From Agapanthus africanus (Eukaryota; Streptophyta; Magnoliopsida; Asparagales; Amaryllidaceae), in assembly GCA_030015575.1 (NCBI GenBank), contig CM057338.1, positions 634,748,189 through 634,812,188 of the forward strand: a stretch of 64,000 nucleotides of DNA. The letters are read 5' to 3'. The position numbers and the translations under genes were made by a program. Positions 1 through 11,992 of the stretch are shown here, piece by piece; within the stretch, counting starts at the first letter, position 1, and every line of letters begins with the position of its first letter. Under the pieces are notes generated by a model. That model did not search any database, had not been told where the DNA came from, and saw only the letters and a program-made list of their open reading frames with translations.

Positions 1-246
1 TTACCCCCCGCCTTTGGGGCGAGGGAACCTCCGATTGACGGGTTAAACTGGTCATGCGAACTCAATATGCAGTGTACGTGTGTTGTGTTTTGAAAGGGGG
101 GTTTGGATATATCAGGAGCCACGCAGAGTTTTTACGGGGGTCCTGCTACCCGGATAGCGGACTGGGGGTCAAGGGGGCTAGCAGCTCCCTTGTGGGGTGC
201 GAGGCAGCGCCCCGTTAGAAATTTTTTCCTAACAGGGGCAGTGTCG
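1..246. other. Left edge, no recognised gene
   Basis: GC-rich sequence with no coding signal that I recognise. It may be more of the minus-strand LTR or element whose start lies at 12,139, but no primer site or LTR end can be placed here, so the assignment stays open. The short ORFs that cross it run into simple repeats and have no recognisable motif. Confidence 0.4.
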
Positions 247-305
247 TGGAGTATGTGTATGTGTACATATGTATGCATATATATATATGTATATATATAT
301 ATATA
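247..305. repeat. TG/TA microsatellite
   Basis: A run of alternating purine and pyrimidine, first TG-rich and then (TA)n, visible directly. Such tracts are common next to plant LTRs and have no coding content. Confidence 0.9.
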
Positions 306-329
306 AAAAGGGGAAAAGACATCCAAAGG

Positions 330-1015
330 ATGCATGGGGGGCAGCGCCTCGAGCGCTGTGCGCTTAGGTGCTGTGCGCTCAGGCGCTAGAATGCCACGTG
401 TCGGCACGTAGGCGCTCTGCGCTTGAGCACTGGGCACTTGAGCGCAAGCGCGCCACGTGTCGGTACGTGGGCGCTTTGCGCTTCAGCGCCTGACGCTCGA
501 GCGCAAGTGCGCCACGTGTCGGCATGGGAGCGACTTGCGGTTGAGCGCTGGGCGCTTGAGCGCAAGCGTGCCACGTGTCGGCACGGGGGCGACTTGTGCT
601 TGAGCGCTTGCGCTTGAGCGCAAGCATGCCACGTGTCAGAACGGGGGCGACTTGCGCCCGAGTGCTTGCGCTTGAGCGCCAGCGCGGCACGTATCGGCAC
701 CGGGGTGACTTGCGCTCGAGCGCTTGTGCTGGAGTGCAAGCGCTCGAGTCGGCACCGGGGCGACTTGCGCTCGAGCGTTTTCGCTGGAGCGCAAGCGCAC
801 CACGTGTCGGCACGTGGGCGCTTTGCGCTTGAGCGCAGGGCGCTGTAGTGCAAACGCGCCACGTGTCGGCACGTGGGCGCTTTGTGCTCGAACGCTGAGC
901 GCTTGAGCGCAAGTGCGCCACGTGTCGGCACGCGGGCGCTCTGCGCTCGAACGCTGAGCGCTTGAGCGCAAGTGCGCCACGTGTCGGCACGCGGGCGCTC
1001 TGCGCTTGAGCGCCG
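330..1015. repeat. Tandem array of 58-60 bp GC-rich units with CACGTG core
   Basis: About 11 degenerate copies of a unit containing GCGCTTGAGCGCAAG followed by CCACGTGTCGGCACG. The CACGTG or its variants fall near 393, 451, 511, 569, 630, 688, 800, 860, 918 and 978, a spacing of 58-60 bp; one unit near 747 has lost the core. CACGTG is the plant G-box, bound by bZIP and bHLH factors. The array lies downstream of the TATA box of a minus-strand LTR, so it may belong to that LTR. Long ORFs on both strands exist only because the repeat lacks stops; they encode Arg/Ala-rich low-complexity peptides. Confidence 0.85.
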
Positions 1016-1592
1016 GCGAGAAAAGGAGGCTTTTAGCCTAGAACCAGAAGCTATGCTTCAATAAAAGGAAATATTTATTATATATATATATGGAGTTAAA
1101 CTCCTAGGATGTTTTGAGGCTGATGAAGGGGGGTTTCCTCTTCTTCCCCCTGTTGTTTGGCCGGATCTTGAAGATCAAGAAGTAGGAGATTTTAAAAATC
1201 ACTCCTTTTTTATATCTGATGGGAGATCTGAGTTCCCCTTTGTGGGTTTTGTGGTGGAAAGCTACTTAGTTTTGGAAAAGAAAGAGTAAAACTCTTGATT
1301 TAATTCAAAAGAAATGAGAAGGTTTAGAACCGTGGAGAAGGAGCAGGAGGCACAAAGAACCCTAGTTTTTTTTTGGGGGGAATGGAAAAGTGTTACTTTA
1401 TTCATCATCATGCTGCCTTTTATAGGCTTACATATTTGCACATATCCCCTTGGACTTTACAAAATGGCATTTTGCCTATCTCATGGCTCATGTGCCATTT
1501 CATTTTTGCACATAAGCCATAGGCTTACAAAATATTGGCTTTATGCCCATTTTGCATACATTCATTTATAAAAAATTACATATTAATTATTT
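1016..1592 (-). mobile_element. Part of a minus-strand LTR, split by copia-1
   Basis: Read on the minus strand, this continues from the LTR start at 12,139 after copia-1 is removed. It contains a TATA box (1,416-1,425) and an AATAAA signal (plus-strand TTTATT at 1,397-1,402), as an LTR promoter would. The LTR end toward position 1 could not be found, and no primer site is visible. The lineage is not identified; the CACGTG array beside it recalls the Tat-type LTR at 57.8-60.3 kb. Confidence 0.55.
1416..1425 (-). promoter_or_regulatory. TATA box of minus-strand LTR
   Basis: The minus strand reads CTATAAAAGG, a strong plant TATA box, followed about 20 nt later by AATAAA. This close pairing of promoter and polyadenylation signal is typical of LTRs. 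Confidence 0.6.
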
Positions 1593-3811
1593 TGTTAGTT
1601 ATATGTATGCCCTAGAGGCCATTTCTATACATAGGATGTATATTGCAGTGGATGCTGGGACATATATAGGGAGGACTTTCTTGCTCGACATGATAGTATG
1701 CTATCTGGTTGCTCTTTACCTTAACGTGTACACTGATTGTCTCTCTGTTACATATTGGTAAAGCCCTTAGGATGTGTACTAGACTACCTGGACTATGATG
1801 CGGATCATACTAGTGGGGACATGGTAGTCCATAAGTACATCCTTCAAAGTCCCTAGTCGTTGGTGTATCGAGACGGGGCATCGATATACCAGAGTAGACT
1901 AGCATATACCTTCTCGACCCATACAGATGGGCGATGGATGATCCCATATCCATTGGTGTTTGACATCAGAGATGACATACGGGTGCTCAGTAGAGAATGG
2001 GTACACTGGACGGACTCGTCGAGAACTCCCAGATGGTATTATACCTTACGTCAGATGGCAGTTCTCTGGTGACACTGGTACAGAGTAGTCTGTTGACCCG
2101 AGATCGTCATAGAGTCTTGTGTGGTTCCCACTGTGCTTTGATTTCCATCTTACCACATCTAAGAGGGCGTGCAAAACGGTGGTTTTTGGGTACAGTCCCG
2201 AATCACATGGAGGCAATGAGCGATAGGAGGGGATTCGTCTCTCCCGGTATAGGGAGTTGATGTTGCGCTGTGTTCGATTGGCTATAACAGGAAATCCCTG
2301 GCCAGGGTTGCTGAGATTTACTGGTAAGTGTTACCAGTAGTTTCTCGAATTGTTATAGACCTCATATCGACACGACTTATCGAGCTATTGGGGTCTGACG
2401 TTTACCACCCCTAGGCGAGATATGCGACATATCAGACGACGAGACTGGACTGTACGGTAGTGTTACTGGTTGGATTCACAGGAGTGTGAGCGGGCTTGCT
2501 CGTCGATCTTCTGATCGCTCAATACCCGGGTGGCCGTTACGTTTAGCAGACCGCTTGCGGCTTGTGGGTGCTTGATATGATCATCACCTGCTGCCGGCGT
2601 ATTGACGAGTCTTTAGAGTCCTACACAGAGGTTTCCTGGCTCAAGCGAAACGAAATAGGAGCGCATATGAGATATGTGCGGGACCGAGAATAATGTGTGT
2701 ATGTGATACCGTATTCTATTCTCGCGATAAATGTATCGATATGGTTGTATGCGATATAACCTAGTTATCGAATCAAGGATTGATTCGGTAAGCCGATACA
2801 TAGGATACTAGTCGGTTATATGCGATATGACCGGATCGTTAAATCAAGCGTTGATTTAATGATTTAATGTATAATTATATATATTTGATATATTATTTTG
2901 CATTAACTAGTATTGGTTCACTTTAAATGGATTTTCTCACTTGGATGTACAAGTTGTATATGTGATATACTTTTTGTGCAAATGTTTGTATCATGTTTGA
3001 TGATACATGTGTGCTTGGTTAAGTGTAAAGAATTAAACCATGGTTAAACCTATGATTGGGGTTTTGTTTTCTTTTTCATTTATTTCTCTATTTATTCTTT
3101 TTGGAAAAATAATAAGCATAAAGGAAAATGGTGGCTTATTTTGTTTTCTAGTTAAAGCTTCATGAAGCTTTGACCAAGTGACCATTTTGTCTCCATGCTT
3201 AACCCTAACCATTCCCACTAACAATGATTTATTCTCTACACTTGACCATGGTTGAGAGATGATAAGTATTCTTATTATTTTCATTTTACAAAATACTTAT
3301 CATAATATCATCTTCTTCTTCTTCATCTTCTTCAAAGAAGAAAACCTTGGACCATCAATGGTGATTGATGAAAAAGAGTGAGAAATCCAATTCTAAAGTC
3401 TACCCACTTCCTATTTCTTCATCCTCTACCTCTTGCCAAGTAGTAGAGTGTGTTTTCTTCACAAGTTTTATGACTTAGTGAAGTTGGAGCTTGATCTAGC
3501 GATGCCTCGACGTAGATCATCTTCGGCATCGTCGTCGATGACCTAGCCCGCTTTTTCTCCGATGAAGCCAACGCTAGAGCCCAAGATCCATTTTGTACAG
3601 CGAGGAGACATCATCGCGGAGCCGTGGAGGTGGAGGACCGGATCTACAAAGGTTGTATTTCCGTTCTTTTAGTAAAGTAGTTTACTAGTTGCATCTTTCG
3701 CCTAAATATCTAGTTAACGATCCGTATTAGGGTTTCTCGGCACTTGTAATTTTTTAAATTGGCATGGTTGATGCCTTGTGAGACCTCTTGAGAGTGCCTA
3801 GGAACCCTACA
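1593..3811 (+). repeat. Copia-1 5' LTR
   Basis: A 2,219 bp direct repeat matching 9,770-11,987. It begins TGTTAGTTATATG and ends GGAACCCTACA, one base before the primer site. No clear TATA box was found in it. Confidence 0.95.
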
Positions 3812-3812
3812 G

Positions 3813-3825
3813 TGGTATCACAGAC
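3813..3825 (+). other. Copia-1 primer binding site (initiator Met tRNA type)
   Basis: TGGTATCA starts one base after the LTR end. The canonical site continues AGAGCC, but here it reads CAGAC, so the last bases are mutated. Copia-2 keeps the perfect 13-nt site at the matching place. Confidence 0.85.
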
Positions 3826-4011
3826 TAGCTAGAGCCTTAGGCGAAGTCTAGACGAAGTTTGAAACTCGAACGAACCCAAAACCCTAAACCAAACAAGCTC
3901 TCTGGACTTTTTCTAAAATCTGGAGTTTTTCGATATTAAAAATATGCAGAAAAATAAGCAGGAATATCTAAGAGTTACTGTGAAATTCGACAGTCCAATT
4001 CCACAAAGTCA

Positions 4012-4058
4012 CCGCGGTTCCGCGGCACGAGCATGGCTCGTGCGGCGGTTCCGCGGCC
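4012..4058 (+). repeat. Double-palindrome hairpin module (copia-1 leader)
   Basis: Two copies of a near-palindrome (CCGCGGTTCCGCGG and CGGTTCCGCGG) flank the hairpin GCACGAGC-AT-GGCTCGTGC. ACTGT lies about 35 bp upstream and ACAGT about 40 bp downstream. The same design recurs six more times in the window. Confidence 0.85.
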
Positions 4059-5933
4059 GTACGGCCTCATTATATAATGTATATTGCACAGTAATTCTTA
4101 GTTTCAAGTGCTGGTTTTCCTGGGAATTTTTAATATTTTTTCAAGAGTTGAATTTTCTGGGTTGTTTTGGGGATTCGAATGTTCGATCGGATTATCAAAT
4201 TTTGTCTATGTGGCTTTCCGGATAATTTTTGAATATGTTAAAGAGTTCGGCCGGATATAAATACCCAATTTTTCCCCTGTTGGGAAATTTCCAAGTGTTG
4301 GATTTTCTGAGGTTTAAAGACGTTCTAAGTAGTGCAAGTAACGCGATGGTCCCTCTAGAAGACAACAAACCTTAACTCGATTATGTGACCGTCTTGAACT
4401 GCCCTTTGAACCTTCGGGTTTCGGGTAGTACGGCGTGCCACATGTGAGGCGTTGGCTTGACCCTTCTACGGCTGGACCGTTGGTACTGAGGCACGAAGTG
4501 AATGTTTTTGAAGTTATTTCATGAGTTGAGCTGTTTCGGGAAAACTTGGGTGTTCAATTGTTCGATCGGAAAGTTTAACATTTTTTATCTTATTCGGAAT
4601 GTGATACAATAATTGGAATTCACAAGCAGTTATGAGATAACTGAATGAATGTTATAAACATAGAAGTTTAGTCTCACTTGATCGGTTGCCACGGAATTTT
4701 GATGTGATCAAAAGTCCGTCGCAATCACGTAGCGTACGCGGATACTCGCCGGGTAAACTTAATAGACAGCCTCACTCCATAGCCCCGACCAAGTGACTGT
4801 AGGAGAACCCCGTCGCCGAAAGCATCCGTTCGGGTGCTCGCGGCAGCGGTGTTCCGCCTTGGTGCACTTCGTCGACGGTATCGGGGGTGCGGCCGTCTAC
4901 TGAAGTTTGCGACGAGCATTCGATCAGGATGTCGGGAATCTTGTTGAATTGCCCGACTTGATATTGAAAAGAGTTTTCGATAATGGGACTAAAATGCGGG
5001 GTTTATAATTGTTAGGCATGTGATGTCTAAGTAATTCATTTGATTAGGCATGCGATGTCTGAGGAGTTTGCGGATTCCAACTGTTGTAGTTTTACACTTT
5101 CTTTTCTGTGACCGTAAGTGTAATATGTGATATCGCCGGTTTCGTTGCTATATGTCAACGACAATTGGGATGGGCATACTTACTTACGTTGATGACATGT
5201 GATGTTATGTGTTGCTGGATATGTTATATTGGATCGTCGTGTTTGAATAGCCGGGGGTTTTTATATGAGATGAGTGTTTTTCATTTTCATTCATGTAAAA
5301 ACTTGTATGTAATATTTTTTTTATTGGGGCACTTCCAGGTTGCGGAAGATGTCACCCTTTGTATATTATTTACTTTTCCGCACTAGGATAGACCTAAGGA
5401 GGGGAGCACAAGTAACCGGGTTCTGGAGTCCAGTGGGAGACCAACTCGAGGAGTCGAGTCCGGGTCTCCTAACTCTAGAATTGGTAGGGTTGCTTGCCGC
5501 TCTCGTAGGGGTCTAGGGGTGTGGGTTAGGCTATTCATCGCGACCGTGGAATCCGTGTTTTATACTGGCTCGTATTGAAAACACGGACGTCCTAGTATAT
5601 CCAATATTTCATATGATTCTTCTGCTGCGATATCTGTGATGTGATCATGTGATGTTCTGTGATAGATACTTTATATAGTATATATGATATATTATATAAA
5701 CGTTACTTATGTTTTACACCCGCGCTAGCCCTGCCCCGCTCTGCCGTTAGTTACTTAACCTAACGGTGCACGAGGGGACATCGAGGCGAATGCGGATGGC
5801 ATAAGTGTACGTCGTATTTATCTGTGATGTTAGGTGACTTAAATGATGGGACTTCATTAATGAGATTAATGAAATAAAAGAAACCTAATGATGTTGTAGA
5901 ATCGAATTTCAAAATAAAAAGGGTAGCTACAGT

Positions 5934-6180
5934 TCTTGCTTTGCACAGAGGTATATGTGATATATCCTGCACCTTATTCGATGAGGAAAGGACCGAGATC
6001 CCTTCACCGGGAGTGACTCCTTTAGCAATAACTGGCAGATGCTACACACCCGGTTTGTCTTTTGATAGCTTCTATAGTTTCTGCTTTGCACAGTGATATA
6101 TATGATATATCCCGCACCTCATTCGACGAGGAAAGGGCCGACGATCCCTTCACCCGGAGTGACCCCTTTAGCAAAACTAG
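5934..6180 (+). repeat. Duplicated leader block in copia-1
   Basis: Two copies of a block of about 100 bp, offset about 145 bp. Each runs from TGCTTTGCACAG to GTGACYCCTTTAGCAA and contains a GATATATC palindrome and a TTCGAYGAGGAAAG box. The matching pair in copia-2 is at 36,890-37,138. Confidence 0.8.
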
Positions 6181-6327
6181 AAAAGCCTCAAAAGCACTCC
6201 ATTTTAAATCATTTGATTCTACAACGATATAAAGTTCATTACGCAAAAGGTTTTCTTAAAAACCTGTCGTAGCCCTCCATCATTTCAGATAAGTACTAGT
6301 TAGTATTCGTGCTGCGGTAGTTTGGCA

Positions 6328-6518
6328 TTCGTCAAGGCGTAGTGTGCGGTAGCTAACTAGTATTTATCTGCTTATGCATATGATGCAGATTGGATTAGGG
6401 TATTCGTACGGCGTTGTTTGGCATTCGTCAAGGGTCATGCGGGTGGGTTTAATTCGATCAAGAAATGTACGGGTTGAACTTGACTAGTGCACTATGGGTT
6501 GTTTGGCATTCGTCAAGG
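6328..6518 (+). repeat. Three copies of an 18-bp leader repeat in copia-1
   Basis: GTTTGGCATTCGTCAAGG occurs at about 6,328, 6,416 and 6,499. At the same three places copia-2 has three copies of a different version, GTTGACCTCCGTCAAGG in element sense (36,556-36,755). Confidence 0.8.
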
Positions 6519-6740
6519 TCATAGAACACTAGGGGCAAAATATTATCGGGAATTTCAAGTGTTGAAATTTGCAATGAGATTGCATACCTTCTATGAGATA
6601 GTTGGATCCCGATACCCGCTGCGAGTAAGAGTTACTCCTGGGAGAGTTTTACACATTACAATTAGCCGATCAAGTAGGTGTCTAGAAAGGTGTTAACGAG
6701 GTTACGCCTCTGGGAAAACGAGGTTTACATTAATTAGGTT

Positions 6741-6754
6741 CGTGCGAAAGCACG
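6741..6754 (+). other. GNRA-type hairpin in copia-1 leader
   Basis: CGTGC-GAAA-GCACG can form a stem with a GAAA tetraloop, closed further by AGGT and ACCT. It is conserved in copia-2 (36,320-36,333). In RNA, GAAA loops are often docking or packaging sites; that role here is inference. Confidence 0.55.
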
Positions 6755-6989
6755 GGGGACCTCCCTCAAAGTACCGACACTGGCCTGGCTGAAAGATTGG
6801 CGAACTTGTAGTGTGTAATTAATCCCGGCTAGTCTTTCCTTTTTGGGTTTGAAGGAAGATTTGATAAAAAGCAGTGGGAGCCATCCTGATTAGATAAAAT
6901 AATAACCAATCTATTCTTGCAAGAGCATACACTGAGTATTTTCTTCTCTCTCTCTCCAGGTAGCGACCATATCACGCCTTAATCAAGAT

Positions 6990-9756
6990 AATAATACGGA
7001 TTATTGACCGAACCCGCTTGTTATACTGAGCTGGGGAACGTTGGTCCCGCTCCAACTTATAATTGTTATAAGACAGAGCAGGAAATTAGGGATTACCATA
7101 ATTCCCGTGCCGCCCAAACGAAGAGAGTGCATGCTGATGCATCATCTTCGGGTGTGTTCGTTACAAAGAACTGTTTCTCTGTATCCTCTACGTCCTGGGT
7201 ATATGATACCGGATCTGGATCCCAGATATGTAATCTGTTACATAGGGCTACAAAAGGGTAGAAAAACTGAGAACGGGTGATAAGTTTCATGTGGCAGAAA
7301 ACGGGGCAAGAGTTGCAGCTAAGTCTGTTGGTCACTGTCACCCTGTATTACCAATACATTAATTCTGAACGAATGTTATTAGATACCGAACCTGATATAC
7401 AAAATCATATCAGTCTCTTTATCAGTAAAGAAATGATAAAATTTTGTATTGTTGGATAATGTTTTGAACATTTCCTATATCAAAAGTTGATCGGTTCAGG
7501 CACGTTATCTAAAAGCATTGACGTTCTAAATCAAACTACAGTTCTTAGTATACAGAACACACACAAGAAGAAGAGTTCAGAAATGAACGAATCCTTCTTG
7601 AGGCATTGTAGACTAGGTCATATCAATGCGACCCGACTAGCTGAAGTTACATGTAGATGCATATTTAAATCAGTTTGAATTTACATCTTATGAAACTTGC
7701 GAGTCATGTCACAGAGATAAGATGACCATAGCTCTGTTTACTGGAAACAGAGAAAGAGTTAGTGAACTCTTGGGATGATACATGTTGATGTATGTTAGGT
7801 CCCCTGTCTACATATGCCAGGACTGGTTCTTTGTACTTCGTTACATTCTCTGATAATCTCTCAAGATTCAGACATATGTTCCTGTTGAAACACAAGTCCG
7901 AATCTTTTGAGATATTCACAGAATATAAGTTAGAAGTAGAGAACCAAAATACGGGTATAAGTATTATGTCCTTTGATGTGATCAAGGAGGAGAATACTTG
8001 AGCACGGAAATCCTGGACTATTCTAAAGGAGAATGAGATTCTCTCTCAGCATTACTCCTCTGTATACACCATAGCACGATGGTATATCGGGGCAGAGCAA
8101 TCACACCCTATATGATAAGGTGTGCTCTATGATGAGTACTACTGAGATACCTATTTCCTTTTGGGAGTTATGCACTTGAGAAGCTGCATACCTATTGAAT
8201 AGGGTTCAAATCAAATCAGTTGCCTACCACTTCATATTTGATATGATAAGGGAAGAGCCCATATCTTAATTTGGTTAAGATTTGGGGTTGTCCGGGCTAT
8301 GTCTAAAAGCATAATCCGGACAAGCTCGAGGCAAGGTCAGTTATGTAGAACTGGAAAGGTTCCAGCTATACAAACTACAGCAGAAGATTTGAAAGAACCA
8401 AAGGATTCAGTAGATTCCAACGAACCTCGGCCTCTCCGCCGATCTAGTAGGGTTCCTCACCCACATGAGAGATATTTCGGTTTCTCAATGACAGTGGGAG
8501 CGAGGATTGCATCATAAGATGACGACCCAACTAGTTTCGAGCTGGCTATCAGGAGTGGGACTCTGTAAGAATGGCTGGATGCTTAGTGAACTGAGATGGA
8601 ATCCTCATACACCAACAAAGTATGGACTTTGGTTGCTATATCTGAAGGGTTAAATCCCCATCAGGAGCAAGTATATCTTGAGAAGATTACTTGGTGTAGA
8701 TGGAAAAGTTAAGACTTTCAAAGCTAGACTTGTTAAAGGTTTTCGTCATCAACCAGGCGTGGATAATGATGAAACCTTTTCAAGTAGCTATGCTTAAGTC
8801 CATCCAGATCCTACTTGCCACGGCTACGTACCATGACTACGATATCTGGCGGTTGGGTGCCATGACTGCTTTTCTAAATGATGTTTTAGAAGAGAGCATC
8901 TATAAGTACACAGCCAGAGGGCTTCGTAGACAATGGGAGCAGCGGAAACGTGTGCAAGATGCTTTATAGGATAAAGCGGGCATCGCGGAGTTGGAACATC
9001 TGTTTTGATGTGGTAGTCAAAGAGTTTGACATCATCAAAATGGTAGATGAACCTTGTATAGACAAAAAGGTAGTAGGGAGTATGGTGACGATCCTCATAG
9101 AGTACGTGGATGACATACTCTTGATAGGGAAGGAGTTTCCTATGCTACGCTCGATCAATCTCCGTTTATCACAAAGATTCTCCGTATAGGATCAAAATGA
9201 TACCTCCTAAATCCTAGGTTGTGGATCTATGAGATAGATCTAAATAGATGTTAGGAGCCTCACTAGTTATAGTGAGATGGTATCAATCGATCCTGTGGAG
9301 AATCACTGGAATGGTTCCAGGGTGATAAAGACGACTGAATGTCAGTCATAGGCATTGTCTTTACCCTCAGTAAAAGGACGGTATGTTGGAAGAGTTCCAA
9401 GCTAAATACCGTGACATACTAGACGATTAAGGCTCGATACATCGGTACTTAAGATGCTACCAAAGAGGCAGTCTGGATGTATATTAGTTCATGAGATGAA
9501 CTACGTTCCAACAATTGTGAGACAATGGAGTTGTGGCTTATGCCAAGGAATGTCCATCCCATCAGTGATCCAGACATATTCTAAGGCAGTATCACCTGAT
9601 CATGGAGATGGTTGATCTCCAGGGGATCGAGGACAGGAGAGTAGACTCAGAGGACAACACAGCGGATCCACTCACAAAGGCCTGTTCCCAGAGAGAGATT
9701 TTTATGGGATGGTTGAGTATGAGATACTACAACCACTGCTATCAGATGGCCCTAGT
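6990..9756 (+). pseudogene. Copia-1 protease-integrase-RT-RNase H remnant
   Basis: Short pieces in all three frames match the intact copia-2 pol in order. The first is a protease piece with YDTGSGSQIC (7,004-7,261), followed by a pre-integrase histidine box (around 7,590-7,630) and integrase core pieces (7,780-8,100). Next come the linker with a PLRRSSRVPHPHERY-like segment (8,400-8,500), reverse transcriptase with YVDDILLIGK (near 9,100-9,125), and RNase H pieces up to 9,750. The ATG used by copia-2 (36,075-36,077) reads ACG here. Many stops and frameshifts make it non-functional. Confidence 0.9.
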
Positions 9757-9769
9757 GCAAGTGGGAGAT
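9757..9769 (+). other. Copia-1 polypurine tract
   Basis: GCAAGTGGGAGAT lies directly before the 3' LTR and is the plus-strand primer for such elements. The same tract precedes the copia-3 LTR and, reversed, lies at 32,818-32,830 in copia-2. Confidence 0.85.
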
Positions 9770-11987
9770 TGTTAGTTATATGTATGCCCAAGAGGCCATT
9801 GCTATACATAGGATGTATATTGCAGTGGATGCTGGGACATATATAGGGAGGATTTTCTTGCTCGACATGATAGTATGCTATCTGGTTGCTCTTTACCTTA
9901 ACGTGTATACTGATTGTCTCTCTGTTACATGTTGGTAAAGCCCTTAGGATGTGTACTAGACTACCTGGACTATGATGCGGATCATACTAGTGGGGACATG
10001 GTAGTCCATAAATACATCCTTCAAAGTCCCAAGTCGTGGGTGTATCGAGACGGGGCATCGATATACCAGAGTAGACTAGCATATACCTTCTCGACCCATA
10101 CAGAAGGGCGATGGATGATCCCATATCCATTGGTGTTTGACATCAGAGATGATATACGGGTGCTCAGTGGAGACTGGGTACACTGGACGGACTCGCCGAG
10201 AACTCCCAGATGGTATTATACCTTACGTCAGATGGCAGTTCTCTGGTGACACTGGTACAGAGTAGTCTGTTGACCCGAGATCGTCATAGAGTCTTGTGTG
10301 GTTCCCACTGTGCTTTGATTTCTATCTTACCACGTCCAAGAGGGCGTGCAAAACGGTGGTTTTTGGGTACAGTCCCGAATCACATGGAGGCAATGAGCGA
10401 TAAGAGGGGATTCGTCTCTCCCGGTATAGGGAGTTGATGTTGCGCTGTGTTCGATTGGCTATAACAGGAAATCCCTGGCCAGGGTTGCTGAGATTTACTG
10501 GTAAGTGTTACCAGTAGTTTCTCGAATTGTTATAGACCTCATATCGACACGACTTATCGAGCTATTGGGGTCTAACGTTTACCACCCCTAGGCGAGATAT
10601 GCGACATATCAGACGACGAGACCGGACTGTACGGTAGTGTTACTGGTTGGATTCACAGGAGTGTGAGCGGGCTTGCTCGTCGATCTTCTGATCGCTCAAT
10701 ACCCGGGTGGCCGTTACGTTTAGCAGACCGCTTGCGGCTTGTGGGTGCTTGATATGATCATCACCTGCTGCCGGCGTATTGACGAGTCTTTAGAGTCCTA
10801 CACAGAGGTTTCCTGGCTCAAGCGAAACGAAATAGGAGCGCATATGAGATATGTGCGGGACCGAGAATAATGCATGTATGTGATACCGTATTCTATTCTC
10901 GCGATAAATGTATGGATATGGTTGTATGCGATATAACCTAGTTATCGAATCAAGGATTGATTCGGTAAGCCGATACATAGGATACTAGTCGGTTATATGC
11001 GATATGACCGGATCATTAAATCAAGCGTTGATTTAATGATTTAATGTATAATTACATATATTTTATATATTACTTTGCATTAACTAGTATTGGTTCACTT
11101 TAAATGGATTTTCTCACTTGGATGTACAAGTTGTATATGTGATATACTTTTTGTGCAAATGTTTGTATCATGTTTGATGATACATGTTTGCTTGGTTAAG
11201 TGTAAAGAATTAAACCATGGTTAAACTTATGATTGGGGTTTTGTTTTCTTTTTCATTTATTTCTCTATTTATTCTTTTTGGAAAAATAATAAGCATAAAG
11301 GAAAATGGTGGCTTATTTTGTTTTCTAGTTAAAGCTTCATGAAGCTTTGACCAAGTGACCATTTTGTCTCCATGCTTAACCCTAACCATTCCAACTAACC
11401 ATGATTTATTCTCTACACTTGACCATGGTTGAGAGATGATAAGTATTCTTATTATTTTCATTTTACAAAATACTTATCATAATATCATCTTCTTCTTCTT
11501 CATCTTCTTCAAAGAAGAAAACCTTGGACCGTCAATGGTGATTGATGAAAAAGAGTGAGAAATCCAATTCTAAAGTCTACCCACTTCCTATTTCTTCATC
11601 CTCTACCTCTTGCCAAGTAGTAGAGTGTGTTTTCTTCACAAGTTTTATGACTTGGTGAAGTTGGAGCTTGATCTAGCGATGCCTCGACGTTGATCATCTT
11701 CGGCATCGTCGTCGATGACCTATCCCGCTTTTTCTCCGATGAAGCCGACGCTAGAGCCCAAGATCCGTTTTGTACAGCGAGGAGACATCATCGCGGAGCC
11801 GTGGAGGTGGAGGACCGGATCTACAAAGGTTGTATTTCTGTTCTTTTAGTAAGTAGTTTACTCGTTGCATCTTTCGCCTAAATATCTAGTTAACGATCCG
11901 TATTAGGGTTTCTCGGCACTTGTAATTTTTGAAATTGGCATGGTTGATGCCTTGTGAGACCTCTTGAGAGTGCCTAGGAACCCTACA
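9770..11987 (+). repeat. Copia-1 3' LTR
   Basis: A 2,218 bp direct repeat of 1,593-3,811, ending CTACA directly before the TATTT duplication. One single-base indel and about 39 substitutions separate the two LTRs by eye. Confidence 0.95.
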
Positions 11988-11992
11988 TATTT

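Larger units (their letters stand above)
3826..6989 (+). other. Copia-1 long leader without gag
   Basis: About 3.1 kb lies between the primer site and the protease remnant. A copia element would normally have gag with a CCHC zinc knuckle here; I see neither. The leader aligns with that of copia-2 and holds a double-palindrome module (4,012-4,058), a duplicated 145-bp-spaced block (5,934-6,180), three short repeats (6,328-6,518) and a GNRA-type hairpin (6,741-6,754). A pyrimidine tract ending CAG at about 6,945-6,959 looks like a splice acceptor. The ORFs of about 70-90 codons at 5,108-5,386 and 6,487-6,696 start with GTG, not ATG, so I do not call them genes. Confidence 0.75.
1593..11987 (+). 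mobile_element. Copia-1, full-length Ty1/copia element with decayed pol
   Basis: The element is bounded by LTRs that start TGTTAG and end CTACA and by a 5-bp target duplication, TATTT, at 1,588-1,592 and 11,988-11,992. It has an initiator-Met-type primer site and a polypurine tract. It is 10.4 kb long, of the same family as copia-2 (30,608-41,147). By eye the two LTRs differ at about 39 of 2,218 positions (about 1.8%), so it is older than copia-2. No gag is present; the stretch between primer site and protease is a 3.1 kb leader. It inserted into the minus-strand LTR that occupies 1,016-1,592 and 11,993-12,139. Confidence 0.95.

Noticed and set aside
379-990. ORFs of up to 203 codons on both strands over the GC-rich array
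   Set aside because: They exist because the repeat unit lacks stop codons; the peptides are repetitive Arg/Ala/Ser sequence with no domain.
330-1015. CRISPR-like array
   Set aside because: The units are contiguous degenerate tandem repeats without unique spacers, in a plant nuclear context.
5108-5386. Leader ORF conserved between copia-1 and copia-2 (also 37,671-37,940)
   Set aside because: It starts with GTG, and the nucleotide match continues outside the frame, so amino-acid conservation is not shown.
6487-6696. Second leader ORF shared with 36,378-36,635 as a short gag
   Set aside because: No ATG at the start, no gag or zinc-knuckle feature, and the conservation covers noncoding flanks too.
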